Made by a program: the position numbers and the translations under genes. DNA of 6,450 nt. Source: Cryomorphaceae bacterium (GTDB taxonomy: Bacteria > Bacteroidota > Bacteroidia > Flavobacteriales > Schleiferiaceae). Shown one piece after another: positions 1-5,999 of the stretch. Position 1 is the first letter of the stretch; each line of letters starts with the position of its first letter. The stretch is from the NCBI GenBank assembly GCA_003444795.1, contig DLWR01000017.1:1-6450 (forward strand), in the 5' to 3' direction. The notes under the pieces were generated by a model. That model was not told the origin of the DNA and searched no databases. It was given only the letters and a program-made list of their open reading frames with translations.

Positions 1-24
1 ATAAACCGGGCAACCGGAAATGAG

Positions 25-59
25 AGGGCGACACCCAAGGGTGTCGCCCTTGTCTTTTT
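25..59 (+). terminator. Rho-independent terminator of a gene left of the window
   Basis: Bases 25-36 (AGGGCGACACCC) and 39-50 (GGGTGTCGCCCT) are perfect reverse complements, giving a 12-bp GC-rich stem with AA at the tip; in practice the closing C-G pair opens to a CAAG tetraloop. A T-rich tail (TGTCTTTTT) follows on the plus strand, with a second T run at 64-69. The geometry fits an intrinsic terminator for plus-strand transcription entering from the left. Read on the minus strand the hairpin is followed only by CTCATTTCC, so it would be a weak terminator for the oxidoreductase that ends at 97, although the hairpin could still serve both sides. Confidence 0.82.
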
Positions 60-96
60 ATGCCTTTTTCGCGCGAGTTTTCCCTAGGGGTTTGAG

Positions 97-1239
97 TTAA
101 ACTTCTAGTGCAAGTTGGGCTGCTTTTCTCCCGGCTTCCGGGGATAAGGCGACCCCCATGCCGCCCATTCGTGCAATCAGCGTGATTCCGTCCGTTGATT
201 CCAACAGGGGCATCTTGCTGCCATCTGGAGAAAAAGCCATGGTTCCGGCCCAACGGTCGGACACTTTCACTTCAAACCCTGGTAGCAACACCTCATGCAG
301 GTAGCTTTCCAAGTGGGCCTGCACGTTGACGGTTGTCTCCCCGGAGAGGGTTTCTTCCTGGGATCTGAAGGCGTTTCGGCCACCGCCCAGAAGCAATCGA
401 TTTCCCACATTGCGGAAGTAGAGATAGCCTTCATCTGCGTGGTAGGTACCCGCATAGGGCAAGTGGTCGATGGGATCCGTGAGTAGGACTTGCCCCCGGC
501 CGGGCAGAATGTCCTTCCTGTCTAGGATGTGTCCGGACCATGCATTGGAGGCGAGAATGATTCTATGTGCCTTGAGGACTCCCTGGGTGGTGGGAATGGC
601 CCACGCATTCTCCTCTTTTGACCACGATGCCATAGGTGGGACTTCGATGCCTTGGAGGATATGAGCTCCATGCTCTTCAACAGCAGCTTTAAGGGTTTGA
701 TGGGCCTTTCCTGCGTGCAGCCCAGCCTCATGCTCAATGGAAATACAGCCTATGAGACTGGGAATGGGAGGAATAGATTTTTGATAGACCTCACCTGGGA
801 TGCCGGACTCTGCGGCTAATTGATTGAGGCTGTCCAGATTGGATTGAACGTTCTGCCATGCTTCCGATTGATGGGTAGAGAAAATCTCAAATCCGCGTCC
901 GGGGACCCAGCCTAAAGCGTCCTCTCCAAAGGTTTCCCGCCACGACTGCAAACCTTGGTAGCGCCAGGACAGTCGTTCTACAATGTCGCTGCGATTTTCG
1001 CGGTGTAGATCGTCTAGCAGTTCCGTGGGGCTCCCAAAGCAGGCAAAGCCCGCATTTCGGGTGCTGGCCCCTGCTTGGCCAGAAGGCAATTGATCTACCA
1101 CCCCGATTTTCAAGCCTTTCGCCAGCCGTTGCAGATGCCAAGCTGTCCAAAGGCCCACCATGCCGGCTCCGACGATTAGGATGTCGTAGGAACCTAGTGA
1201 CCGGTTTTCTTCCCAAAAGGAGGCGGGTCTTTGGAACAT
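97..1239 (-). CDS. FAD-dependent oxidoreductase, DAO family
   Basis: A 380-residue cytoplasmic flavoenzyme of the D-amino-acid oxidase/glycine oxidase superfamily (DAO fold), whose members oxidise amines or amino acids. The N-terminal Rossmann dinucleotide site is clear: DILIVGAGMVG at residues 19-29 with GxGxxG at 24-29, followed by VVD (D49) as the acidic residue that ends strand 2 and binds the adenosine ribose. GASTRNAGFACFGS at 57-70 is the conserved second FAD segment of this subgroup. The C-terminal part carries DRWAGTMAFSPDG and a glycine-rich MGGMGVALSPEAG stretch, the usual closing FAD contact. The length is normal for the family and no break is seen. The ATG at 1239 leaves a short leader containing SFWE before the Rossmann strand, as I recall for Bacteroidota relatives; there is no Shine-Dalgarno, only an A-rich ACAAACAA before the start. 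It is divergent from the Nudix-type regulator across 96 bp, which hints at shared control. The family is secure; the substrate is unknown. Confidence 0.9.
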   Translation of the reverse strand: MFQRPASFWEENRSLGSYDILIVGAGMVGLWTAWHLQRLAKGLKIGVVDQLPSGQAGASTRNAGFACFGSPTELLDDLHRENRSDIVERLSWRYQGLQSWRETFGEDALGWVPGRGFEIFSTHQSEAWQNVQSNLDSLNQLAAESGIPGEVYQKSIPPIPSLIGCISIEHEAGLHAGKAHQTLKAAVEEHGAHILQGIEVPPMASWSKEENAWAIPTTQGVLKAHRIILASNAWSGHILDRKDILPGRGQVLLTDPIDHLPYAGTYHADEGYLYFRNVGNRLLLGGGRNAFRSQEETLSGETTVNVQAHLESYLHEVLLPGFEVKVSDRWAGTMAFSPDGSKMPLLESTDGITLIARMGGMGVALSPEAGRKAAQLALEV

Positions 1240-1335
1240 TTGTTTGTGGCGGAGGTTAAGTTTTAATGAAACTTCAATTATTGCGCATCTTTATTCCACT
1301 AAAATGAGAACTTTGCAAAACAATTCCCAATTGAT
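1240..1335. promoter_or_regulatory. Shared divergent upstream region with candidate operators
   Basis: This AT-rich 96-bp spacer must hold the promoters of both the oxidoreductase (leftward) and the regulator (rightward). Three short dyads are visible: AAGTTT-TAATG-AAACTT at 1258-1274, CAAT-T-ATTG at 1275-1283 directly abutting it, and CAATT-CCC-AATTG at 1321-1333, which ends two bases before the regulator start. On the plus strand GAACTTTG at 1308-1315 matches five of six fixed positions of the Bacteroidota -7 element TAnnTTTG. The nearest upstream TTG (1281-1283) is about 24 bases away, slightly too far for a good -33 element. Operators for an NrtR-type regulator would be expected here, but which dyad is bound, if any, is inference. 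Confidence 0.4.
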
Positions 1336-2037
1336 ATGCGTGTAGAATTTTCGCCCGATGAATTTAAGGTGGCTTTGGCGACTTCCGTGGTCGTTTTTGG
1401 CTTTGACGGGGAGAATTTGAAAACCTTGGTGGCCCAGAAGAAGGGGCAACCCTACGAGGGGGCTTGGATTATTCCTTCCTGCGTGGTAAAAGCGGATGAA
1501 AACCCGGAGCACGTGGCCAAAGAATTGTTGGTCAGGGCCACGGGTCAAACGGATTGGTTGCTTGAAAAGTTGAATGTCTTTGCGGATCCATATCGAAATC
1601 CGGTGGGGCGCGTGGTCAATATTGCCTATTACTGCACCGTTCGCCTCGATGATACCTTGGCCAATAACCTTCAGCGTGAGGGCTACAGCTGGGTGCCGGC
1701 AAGTGATGTGCCTATTCTGGCCTATGACCACAATGAAATCATGGAATATGCCCGGGAGCGCTTGAAGCGCCGGGTTAAGCGCCGTCCTATTGGCTTCAGC
1801 CTTCTTCCCGCGGAATTCACCTTGAATAATATTCAGCGCTTGTATGAGTGTGCGTTGGGTAAGCGTTTTGACAAGCGAAACTTTCGCCGAAAGCTGCTCA
1901 AGTCGCAACTGCTCATTGAGACGGATCATTTTATCCGATCATCCGAGCGTGCCAAGCGTCCATCGCGACTTTACAAATTCAATGAAAAGAAATACCGGAC
2001 CCTCTCGTTAAGAGGCTACGACTTCGTCTACCAATAA
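1336..2037 (+). CDS. NrtR/AraR-like transcriptional regulator with degenerate Nudix domain
   Basis: A 233-residue two-domain protein. Residues about 12-145 form a Nudix fold (VVVFGFDGENLKTLVAQ, then GAWIIPS, NVFADPYRNPVGRVVNIAYY). Residues about 150-225 resemble the NrtR-type winged helix (FSLLPAEFTLNNIQRLYE, then DKRNFRRKLL and a basic wing). Nudix hydrolases need GX5EX7REUXEEXGU. Here the first glycine is C49, E55 and G70 remain, and the REUXEE block is replaced by ELLVRA (63-68), so the catalytic glutamates are missing. Known relatives such as NrtR (NAD metabolism) and the Bacteroides arabinose regulator AraR use the Nudix fold to sense ligands, so this is most likely a small-molecule-responsive DNA-binding protein. 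The ATG at 1336 lacks a Shine-Dalgarno and is preceded by a CAATT dyad that may allow autoregulation. The gene stands alone between a divergent oxidoreductase and a convergent transporter. The ligand is unknown. Confidence 0.85.
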   Translation: MRVEFSPDEFKVALATSVVVFGFDGENLKTLVAQKKGQPYEGAWIIPSCVVKADENPEHVAKELLVRATGQTDWLLEKLNVFADPYRNPVGRVVNIAYYCTVRLDDTLANNLQREGYSWVPASDVPILAYDHNEIMEYARERLKRRVKRRPIGFSLLPAEFTLNNIQRLYECALGKRFDKRNFRRKLLKSQLLIETDHFIRSSERAKRPSRLYKFNEKKYRTLSLRGYDFVYQ

Positions 2038-2057
2038 GTCGGTGACGCCAATACCAT

Positions 2058-2092
2058 AAAAAAGGGCGCCCCACGGGGCGCCCTTTGCTTTT
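2058..2092. terminator. Bidirectional intrinsic terminator between convergent genes
   Basis: Bases 2061-2072 (AAAGGGCGCCCC) and 2075-2086 (GGGGCGCCCTTT) form a perfect 12-bp stem around an AC tip. On the minus strand the stem runs into six consecutive T (complement of the A run 2058-2063). On the plus strand TTT, GC and TTTT follow. The hairpin sits in the 75-bp gap between the stops of the Nudix-type regulator and the POT transporter, so it can end both transcripts. The T tract is better for the transporter. Confidence 0.9.
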
Positions 2093-2112
2093 GAGAGTGT
2101 TCCAAAATGCGT

Positions 2113-3600
2113 TTAGTGGATACCCTTCATCAATCTGCGCAACAACGGGGTCAGGGCAAACATGAGCAGCGCTCCTGCACCGGCCGTGATGGTCAAGAAG
2201 ACAAAGAGGTTCATGCCCGGGAAGATCTTTTCCAACAAAGACTCCATGATGCCGGCCATGTAGTTGGCGAGAGCCATAGAGGCAAACCAAAGGCCCATCA
2301 TGACGGAAACAATCTTTGGCGGTGCCAATTTGGTGATCATGGACAAGCCAATGGGAGAGAGGCAGAGTTCGCCAAAGGTGTGAAGGACGTACACGCCGAC
2401 CAACCACATGGGGCTGACGAGTTCTTCGCCTTCTGCAGCGAAACTAGCCAAGGACATCACTACAAAGCCGAGGGACAACAGCGCTAGACCCAAGCCAAAT
2501 TTGGCAGGGGTAGATGGGTTTCGGTTGCGGGTAGCTAGGCTGACCCAGAAGGACGCAAACACAGGTGCGAAGATGAAGATGGCCAAGGCGTTGATGGACT
2601 GGAAGAGGGACGCAGCCACTTCGTAGCCGAAGATGTTTCGGTTGGTCTCGTCGGCTGCAAAAAGGTTGAACGTACCACCGGCTTGCTCAAAACCGCTCCA
2701 GAAGAAGATGTTCGCGACGGCAAATATGAGGATGGCGCCGACGCGCGACCACTGTTCGGAACCGCTAGTACCGTTGTAAATCACGTAGCCCAAGCCCAAG
2801 AGGCCAATGACGGCCACTGCCTGGATGATGGTAGAAAGAGCGCTTTCAGAGATAGCGGCTTGAAGGGCCAAAAAGCCATATACCACAGCAAAACTAGCCG
2901 CGACATACCCAGCGATGACGCCGAAGTCTTTTCCAACCAATCTCGCTTCACCCGTGCGACCTGGGGGCATGCCCTGGCCCTCTAGTTTGGTCTCTTCAAA
3001 ATAGAACCAAATACACGCGAGCAACATACCTACTCCCGCTGAACCGAAGCCGTATTTCCAACCCACTTGCTCCCCGAGGGTACCGCAAATAATGGGCGCC
3101 AAGAAGGCACCTAAGTTGATGCCCATATAGAAAATGGTGAAGGCCGAGTCTTTGCGCGGATCGTTGTCCTCATAGAGGGTGCCCACGATGGTGGAGATGT
3201 TGGGTTTGAAGAAACCATTGCCCACCATTAGCAAGCCCAAGCCCATGTAGAACAAGAATTCGCGCTGTCCTGCGTCGGCCATGTAGATATGGGATGCGGC
3301 CAGGGCGAATTGACCTATAGCCATCAAAATACCACCGGTGTAAATGGCACGGCGTTGGCCCAAGATTTTATCGGCCAACATGCCTCCAACGATGGGCGTT
3401 AAGTATACGAGACCCGTGAAAATGCCGTAGATCTCTAACGCGGATGCGCGTTCAAAACCAAAGCCGCCTTTGGCATATTCGGTGGTTAAGTACAGCACAA
3501 GCAATGCGCGCATGCCGTAGTAGCTAAAACGCTCCCACATCTCTGTGAAGAAGAGCGAGTATAGGCCCCGGGGGTGGGTCATTTTTTCGGTCGTTGCCAT
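2113..3600 (-). CDS. POT/PTR-family proton-dependent di/tripeptide symporter
   Basis: A 495-residue inner-membrane transporter of the major facilitator superfamily, POT (PTR2) family, which imports di- and tripeptides with protons. Diagnostic motifs are intact: ExxERFSYYG in the first helix (E20, E23, R24), an MFS loop GGMLADKILGQRR (72-84), K132 in GFFKPNIS, the PTR2 signature FYMGINLG (157-164), FEQAGGTFN in the second half, and E411 in GELCLSPIGLS, equivalent to the helix-10 glutamate of bacterial peptide transporters. Hydrophobic segments run throughout, consistent with the 12-14 helices usual for bacterial POTs, and the length is normal. The start gives the short hydrophilic N-terminus seen in the family; there is no Shine-Dalgarno and I recognise no clear promoter. 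It lies 192 bp downstream of a same-strand dipeptidyl peptidase IV, whose products are exactly POT substrates. Exact peptide preference cannot be read from the sequence. Confidence 0.95.
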   Translation of the reverse strand: MATTEKMTHPRGLYSLFFTEMWERFSYYGMRALLVLYLTTEYAKGGFGFERASALEIYGIFTGLVYLTPIVGGMLADKILGQRRAIYTGGILMAIGQFALAASHIYMADAGQREFLFYMGLGLLMVGNGFFKPNISTIVGTLYEDNDPRKDSAFTIFYMGINLGAFLAPIICGTLGEQVGWKYGFGSAGVGMLLACIWFYFEETKLEGQGMPPGRTGEARLVGKDFGVIAGYVAASFAVVYGFLALQAAISESALSTIIQAVAVIGLLGLGYVIYNGTSGSEQWSRVGAILIFAVANIFFWSGFEQAGGTFNLFAADETNRNIFGYEVAASLFQSINALAIFIFAPVFASFWVSLATRNRNPSTPAKFGLGLALLSLGFVVMSLASFAAEGEELVSPMWLVGVYVLHTFGELCLSPIGLSMITKLAPPKIVSVMMGLWFASMALANYMAGIMESLLEKIFPGMNLFVFLTITAGAGALLMFALTPLLRRLMKGIH

Positions 3601-3718
3601 GGTGAAAGTGTAGTGTTGAAGTAAACGTGTGTGTTAAGGTTCGGGAAGATAGGGAAGAAACGTCAATGTGAGCCTAGGCGCGCGCGAGCTGCGCTCGGCC
3701 CTGTTTGCGGGATTGGAG

Positions 3719-3784
3719 GAGTTGAACTGCGCTCCTACGACAGGGTGTTACGCGAGCACCCCTTCAACTCTATACCCCTTCAAC
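3719..3784. repeat. Inverted and direct repeats in the peptidase-transporter gap
   Basis: The 192-bp spacer 3601-3792 holds no credible gene. Within it GAGTTGAA (3719-3726) pairs with TTCAACTC (3763-3770), and inside that GCTC (3731-3734 region) can pair with GAGC (3754-3757 region). An alternative inner hairpin is GGGTG (3743-3747) with CACCC (3757-3761). The decamer CCCCTTCAAC occurs twice, at 3759-3768 and 3775-3784, sixteen bases apart. To the left, CGAGC-TGC-GCTCG (3685-3697) and the palindrome GCCTAGGC (3672-3679) add further dyads. None has a T tract downstream on the minus strand, so this is not a standard terminator. It could be a processing or attenuation structure in a peptidase-transporter transcript, or a dispersed intergenic repeat. 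Confidence 0.45.
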
Positions 3785-3792
3785 CCCTAAGC

Positions 3793-5946
3793 CTAGAGAT
3801 TCTCCCTCCAGAACTTGGTCATCTTCGAATAGAGGTGAATCCGAGTCATGCCTCCGTAGATGCCGTGGTTCTTATCGGGGTAGACCATGTAGTCAAACTC
3901 CTTGTTGTTTTGAATGAGCTCTTCGGCCAAACGCATGCTGTTCTGCACGTGTACATTGTCGTCGCCCGTACCGTGAATCAGCAGGTAGTTGCCTTTGAGT
4001 TTGCTCGCATGACTCAAGGGGGAGTTGGCGTCGTATCCTTCTGCGTTTTCGGCAGGCGTGCGCATGTAGCGCTCCGTGTAAATGTTGTCGTAGAATCGCC
4101 AGTTGGTCACAGGGGCTACAGAGATGGCTGCTTTGAAGACCTCTGCGCCCTGGGTGATGCAATGCGCCGCCATGAAGCCCCCATAGCTCCAGCCCCAGAT
4201 GCCAATTCGGCCTGGGTCGACGTTGGGACGTTGTGCCAGGGCCTCGGCTGCGGCAATTTGGTCTTCTGTTTCATATTTGCCTAATTGCAAATAGGTGCAC
4301 TTGGTGAAGTCACGGCCTTGGCCACCTGTTCCGCGGTTGTCTACGCAAACGATCCAATAGCCTTCGTTAGCGAGCATTTGGTACCAGAAATAATCGCGAC
4401 CGCCAAAGTTGTCCGTGACTTGCTGGCTGCCAGGACCGCCATAAAGGAACATGAGTACAGGGTATTTCTTGCTGGAATCAAAGTTCACTGGCTTGATCTC
4501 CCATGCCGGGAGACGCTGCCCATTAGTGGCCTCCAAGGTGAAGAAGGTCTTCGGTGAAAGAGCGTAGTCCTTCATGCGATTCAAGAGTTCCGCGTTGTCC
4601 TCCAGCACACGAATCTCCTTTCCCTTGGCGTCGTGCAAGCTGATGCGCGCTGGGGTGTTGGCGTCAGAGTGGTTGAGGATATAATTAGCATAGGTGGTGC
4701 TAAACGTAGCGCCATTCCAGCCATCGGTGCCGCTCAAGGCTTTGGCTTTTCCGCCTTTCAAGGAACCGCGGTACACGGTTCGGTTCGCGGGAGTCACATC
4801 AGCGGCCTGGTAGTAAATGTGTCCGTTTACTTCGTCCACCCCATAGAGTTCCGTGACTTCATAGGCGCCCGAAGTCAAGGCAGTGACTTTGTTCTTACTG
4901 GGATCTACGAGGTAGACATGGTTGAATCCAGAGCGATCGGACATCCATACAAAACGGCCATCTTTCAAGAAGGTCAGGTTGTGGTCTGCATCTGTATACG
5001 CTTGATCCGTTTCCAAGAAAACCTGCTTCGCGAGGCTTGTGGAGGGGCTGTAGGACACCAAGCGCAAGCTGTCCTGGTGGCGGTTGAGCAAGGAGAGATA
5101 GAGCTCATTCATGGGGGACCAATGCGTGCGGGGAACGTATTCATAGGTTTGGCCCTGGGTGGCTTCAACGGTCTTTCCGGTCTCTGTGTCATACACCCAA
5201 ATAGTGACCAAGGAATTGTCTTCCCCTGCTTTTGGGTATTTGAACACGTAGGGTTCAGGGTAGAGTTCCGTGCCGTACAGGTCCATACTGAATTCGGTCA
5301 CGCGGCGTTCATCAAATCGGTAATAGGCCAAATAGCGGCCATTGGGCGACCAAGAGAGGCCTACGTGAAAGCCAAACTCCTCTTCATATACCCAGTCGGG
5401 AGCGCCGTTGATGATAGCATTTTTAACGCCGTCTGCGGTCACGCGCGTTTGCTGGCTGCTCGAAAGAGAGCGGTAGTAGACATTGTTTTCATGGACCCAG
5501 GCAATGCGATCGCCGTCTGGGTTCAATACGGGGTTTTGGATGGCCTCCGGGCTAACCATCGTCGTAGCACCACTCGCCAAATCATAAACATAGACCTTGG
5601 CGGTATAGGAGTGGCGGTAAATGGAGGTCATATCGTCTTCAATGATGACCTTCTTTTCACCAGCCGTCCAAGTGTAGTTACCCAGTGGCAGGCTGGCGCC
5701 TTTGGCATCTTTAGCTGCGCCATTGGCTACCAGGATGCCGCGTGACTCGCCCGTGGCAAAGTCAAATTTCTCAATACCATCTGATGTTTGACGGGAGTAG
5801 TGCAGGCCATCTTCCATGGATCGAAGTCCCCAAACGCCCTTGGCTGTAAAGGCGCGCGAGCGGAATACATCGTCAAAGGTTACCGCTTGTTGAGCAATAG
5901 CAGTAAAACCGACAAAAAGGGCCAAAAGGAGGGTGAACTTGCGCAT
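3793..5946 (-). CDS. Dipeptidyl peptidase IV, exported S9B serine peptidase
   Basis: A 717-residue exported peptidase that removes N-terminal X-Pro (or X-Ala) dipeptides. A signal peptide is evident: MRK, a hydrophobic core, then AIA before QQ (cut probably after residue 18). The N-terminal beta-propeller carries the substrate-amine anchors of DPP IV: R111 in RHSYTA and the double glutamate E189-E190 in DWVYEEE. The C-terminal alpha/beta hydrolase has Y502 (oxyanion hole, YGGPGSQ) and the triad S587 in GWSYGGFMA, D662 in HGTGDDNVH and H694 in KNHGIYGG. These line up with human DPP4 R125, E205/E206, Y547, S630, D708 and H740, so activity is expected. The length matches bacterial DPP IV, and no C-terminal type IX sorting domain is seen, suggesting a periplasmic location. 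The start has no Shine-Dalgarno but an A-rich TAAAATA leader. The POT transporter follows on the same strand. S9 relatives with other specificities exist, but the DWVYEEE motif argues strongly for DPP IV. Confidence 0.96.
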   Translation of the reverse strand: MRKFTLLLALFVGFTAIAQQAVTFDDVFRSRAFTAKGVWGLRSMEDGLHYSRQTSDGIEKFDFATGESRGILVANGAAKDAKGASLPLGNYTWTAGEKKVIIEDDMTSIYRHSYTAKVYVYDLASGATTMVSPEAIQNPVLNPDGDRIAWVHENNVYYRSLSSSQQTRVTADGVKNAIINGAPDWVYEEEFGFHVGLSWSPNGRYLAYYRFDERRVTEFSMDLYGTELYPEPYVFKYPKAGEDNSLVTIWVYDTETGKTVEATQGQTYEYVPRTHWSPMNELYLSLLNRHQDSLRLVSYSPSTSLAKQVFLETDQAYTDADHNLTFLKDGRFVWMSDRSGFNHVYLVDPSKNKVTALTSGAYEVTELYGVDEVNGHIYYQAADVTPANRTVYRGSLKGGKAKALSGTDGWNGATFSTTYANYILNHSDANTPARISLHDAKGKEIRVLEDNAELLNRMKDYALSPKTFFTLEATNGQRLPAWEIKPVNFDSSKKYPVLMFLYGGPGSQQVTDNFGGRDYFWYQMLANEGYWIVCVDNRGTGGQGRDFTKCTYLQLGKYETEDQIAAAEALAQRPNVDPGRIGIWGWSYGGFMAAHCITQGAEVFKAAISVAPVTNWRFYDNIYTERYMRTPAENAEGYDANSPLSHASKLKGNYLLIHGTGDDNVHVQNSMRLAEELIQNNKEFDYMVYPDKNHGIYGGMTRIHLYSKMTKFWRENL

Positions 5947-5968
5947 GGCTGGGTTGTATTTTAGAGGA

Positions 5969-5999
5969 CAAATTGCACAGATGGCCGAAGATACTTCAA
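5969..5999 (-). promoter_or_regulatory. Candidate Bacteroidota-type promoter for dipeptidyl peptidase
   Basis: Read on the minus strand, TTG at 5999-5997 is followed after 20 bases by GCAATTTG (5976-5969). This keeps the TTTG half of the Bacteroidota -7 element TAnnTTTG but not the leading TA, and the spacing from the -33 TTG is acceptable. Transcription would start near 5962, giving a leader of about 15 bases. The -33 part lies inside the coding start of the divergent oxidase. For the opposite direction, TATTTTAG at 5957-5964 matches five of six fixed -7 positions, but its TTG at 5939-5941 is only 15 bases upstream. Both are weak matches. Confidence 0.28.

Noticed and set aside
887..1216. 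A 109-codon minus-strand frame overlapping the oxidoreductase N-terminal region
   Set aside because: It is a shifted frame of the same strand across the Rossmann domain; the main frame shows GAGMVG and the conserved FAD segment without a frameshift.
1291..1929. A 212-codon minus-strand open frame opposite the Nudix-type regulator
   Set aside because: The plus-strand frame encodes a coherent Nudix plus winged-helix protein; the antisense product is not recognisable and would start inside the regulator.
3663..3710. GC-rich stretch rich in CGCG considered as a terminator for the peptidase
   Set aside because: Although it can form a CGAGC/GCTCG hairpin, no T tract follows on the minus strand, so it does not meet the standard for an intrinsic terminator.
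4633..5745. A 370-codon open frame on the plus strand, plus further open frames at 3631-4284 and 4285-4557, antisense to the peptidase gene
   Set aside because: They lie opposite a gene whose motifs and catalytic residues are unmistakable. Their translations show no recognisable domain and no plausible start context, and long antisense frames are expected from codon bias at this GC content.
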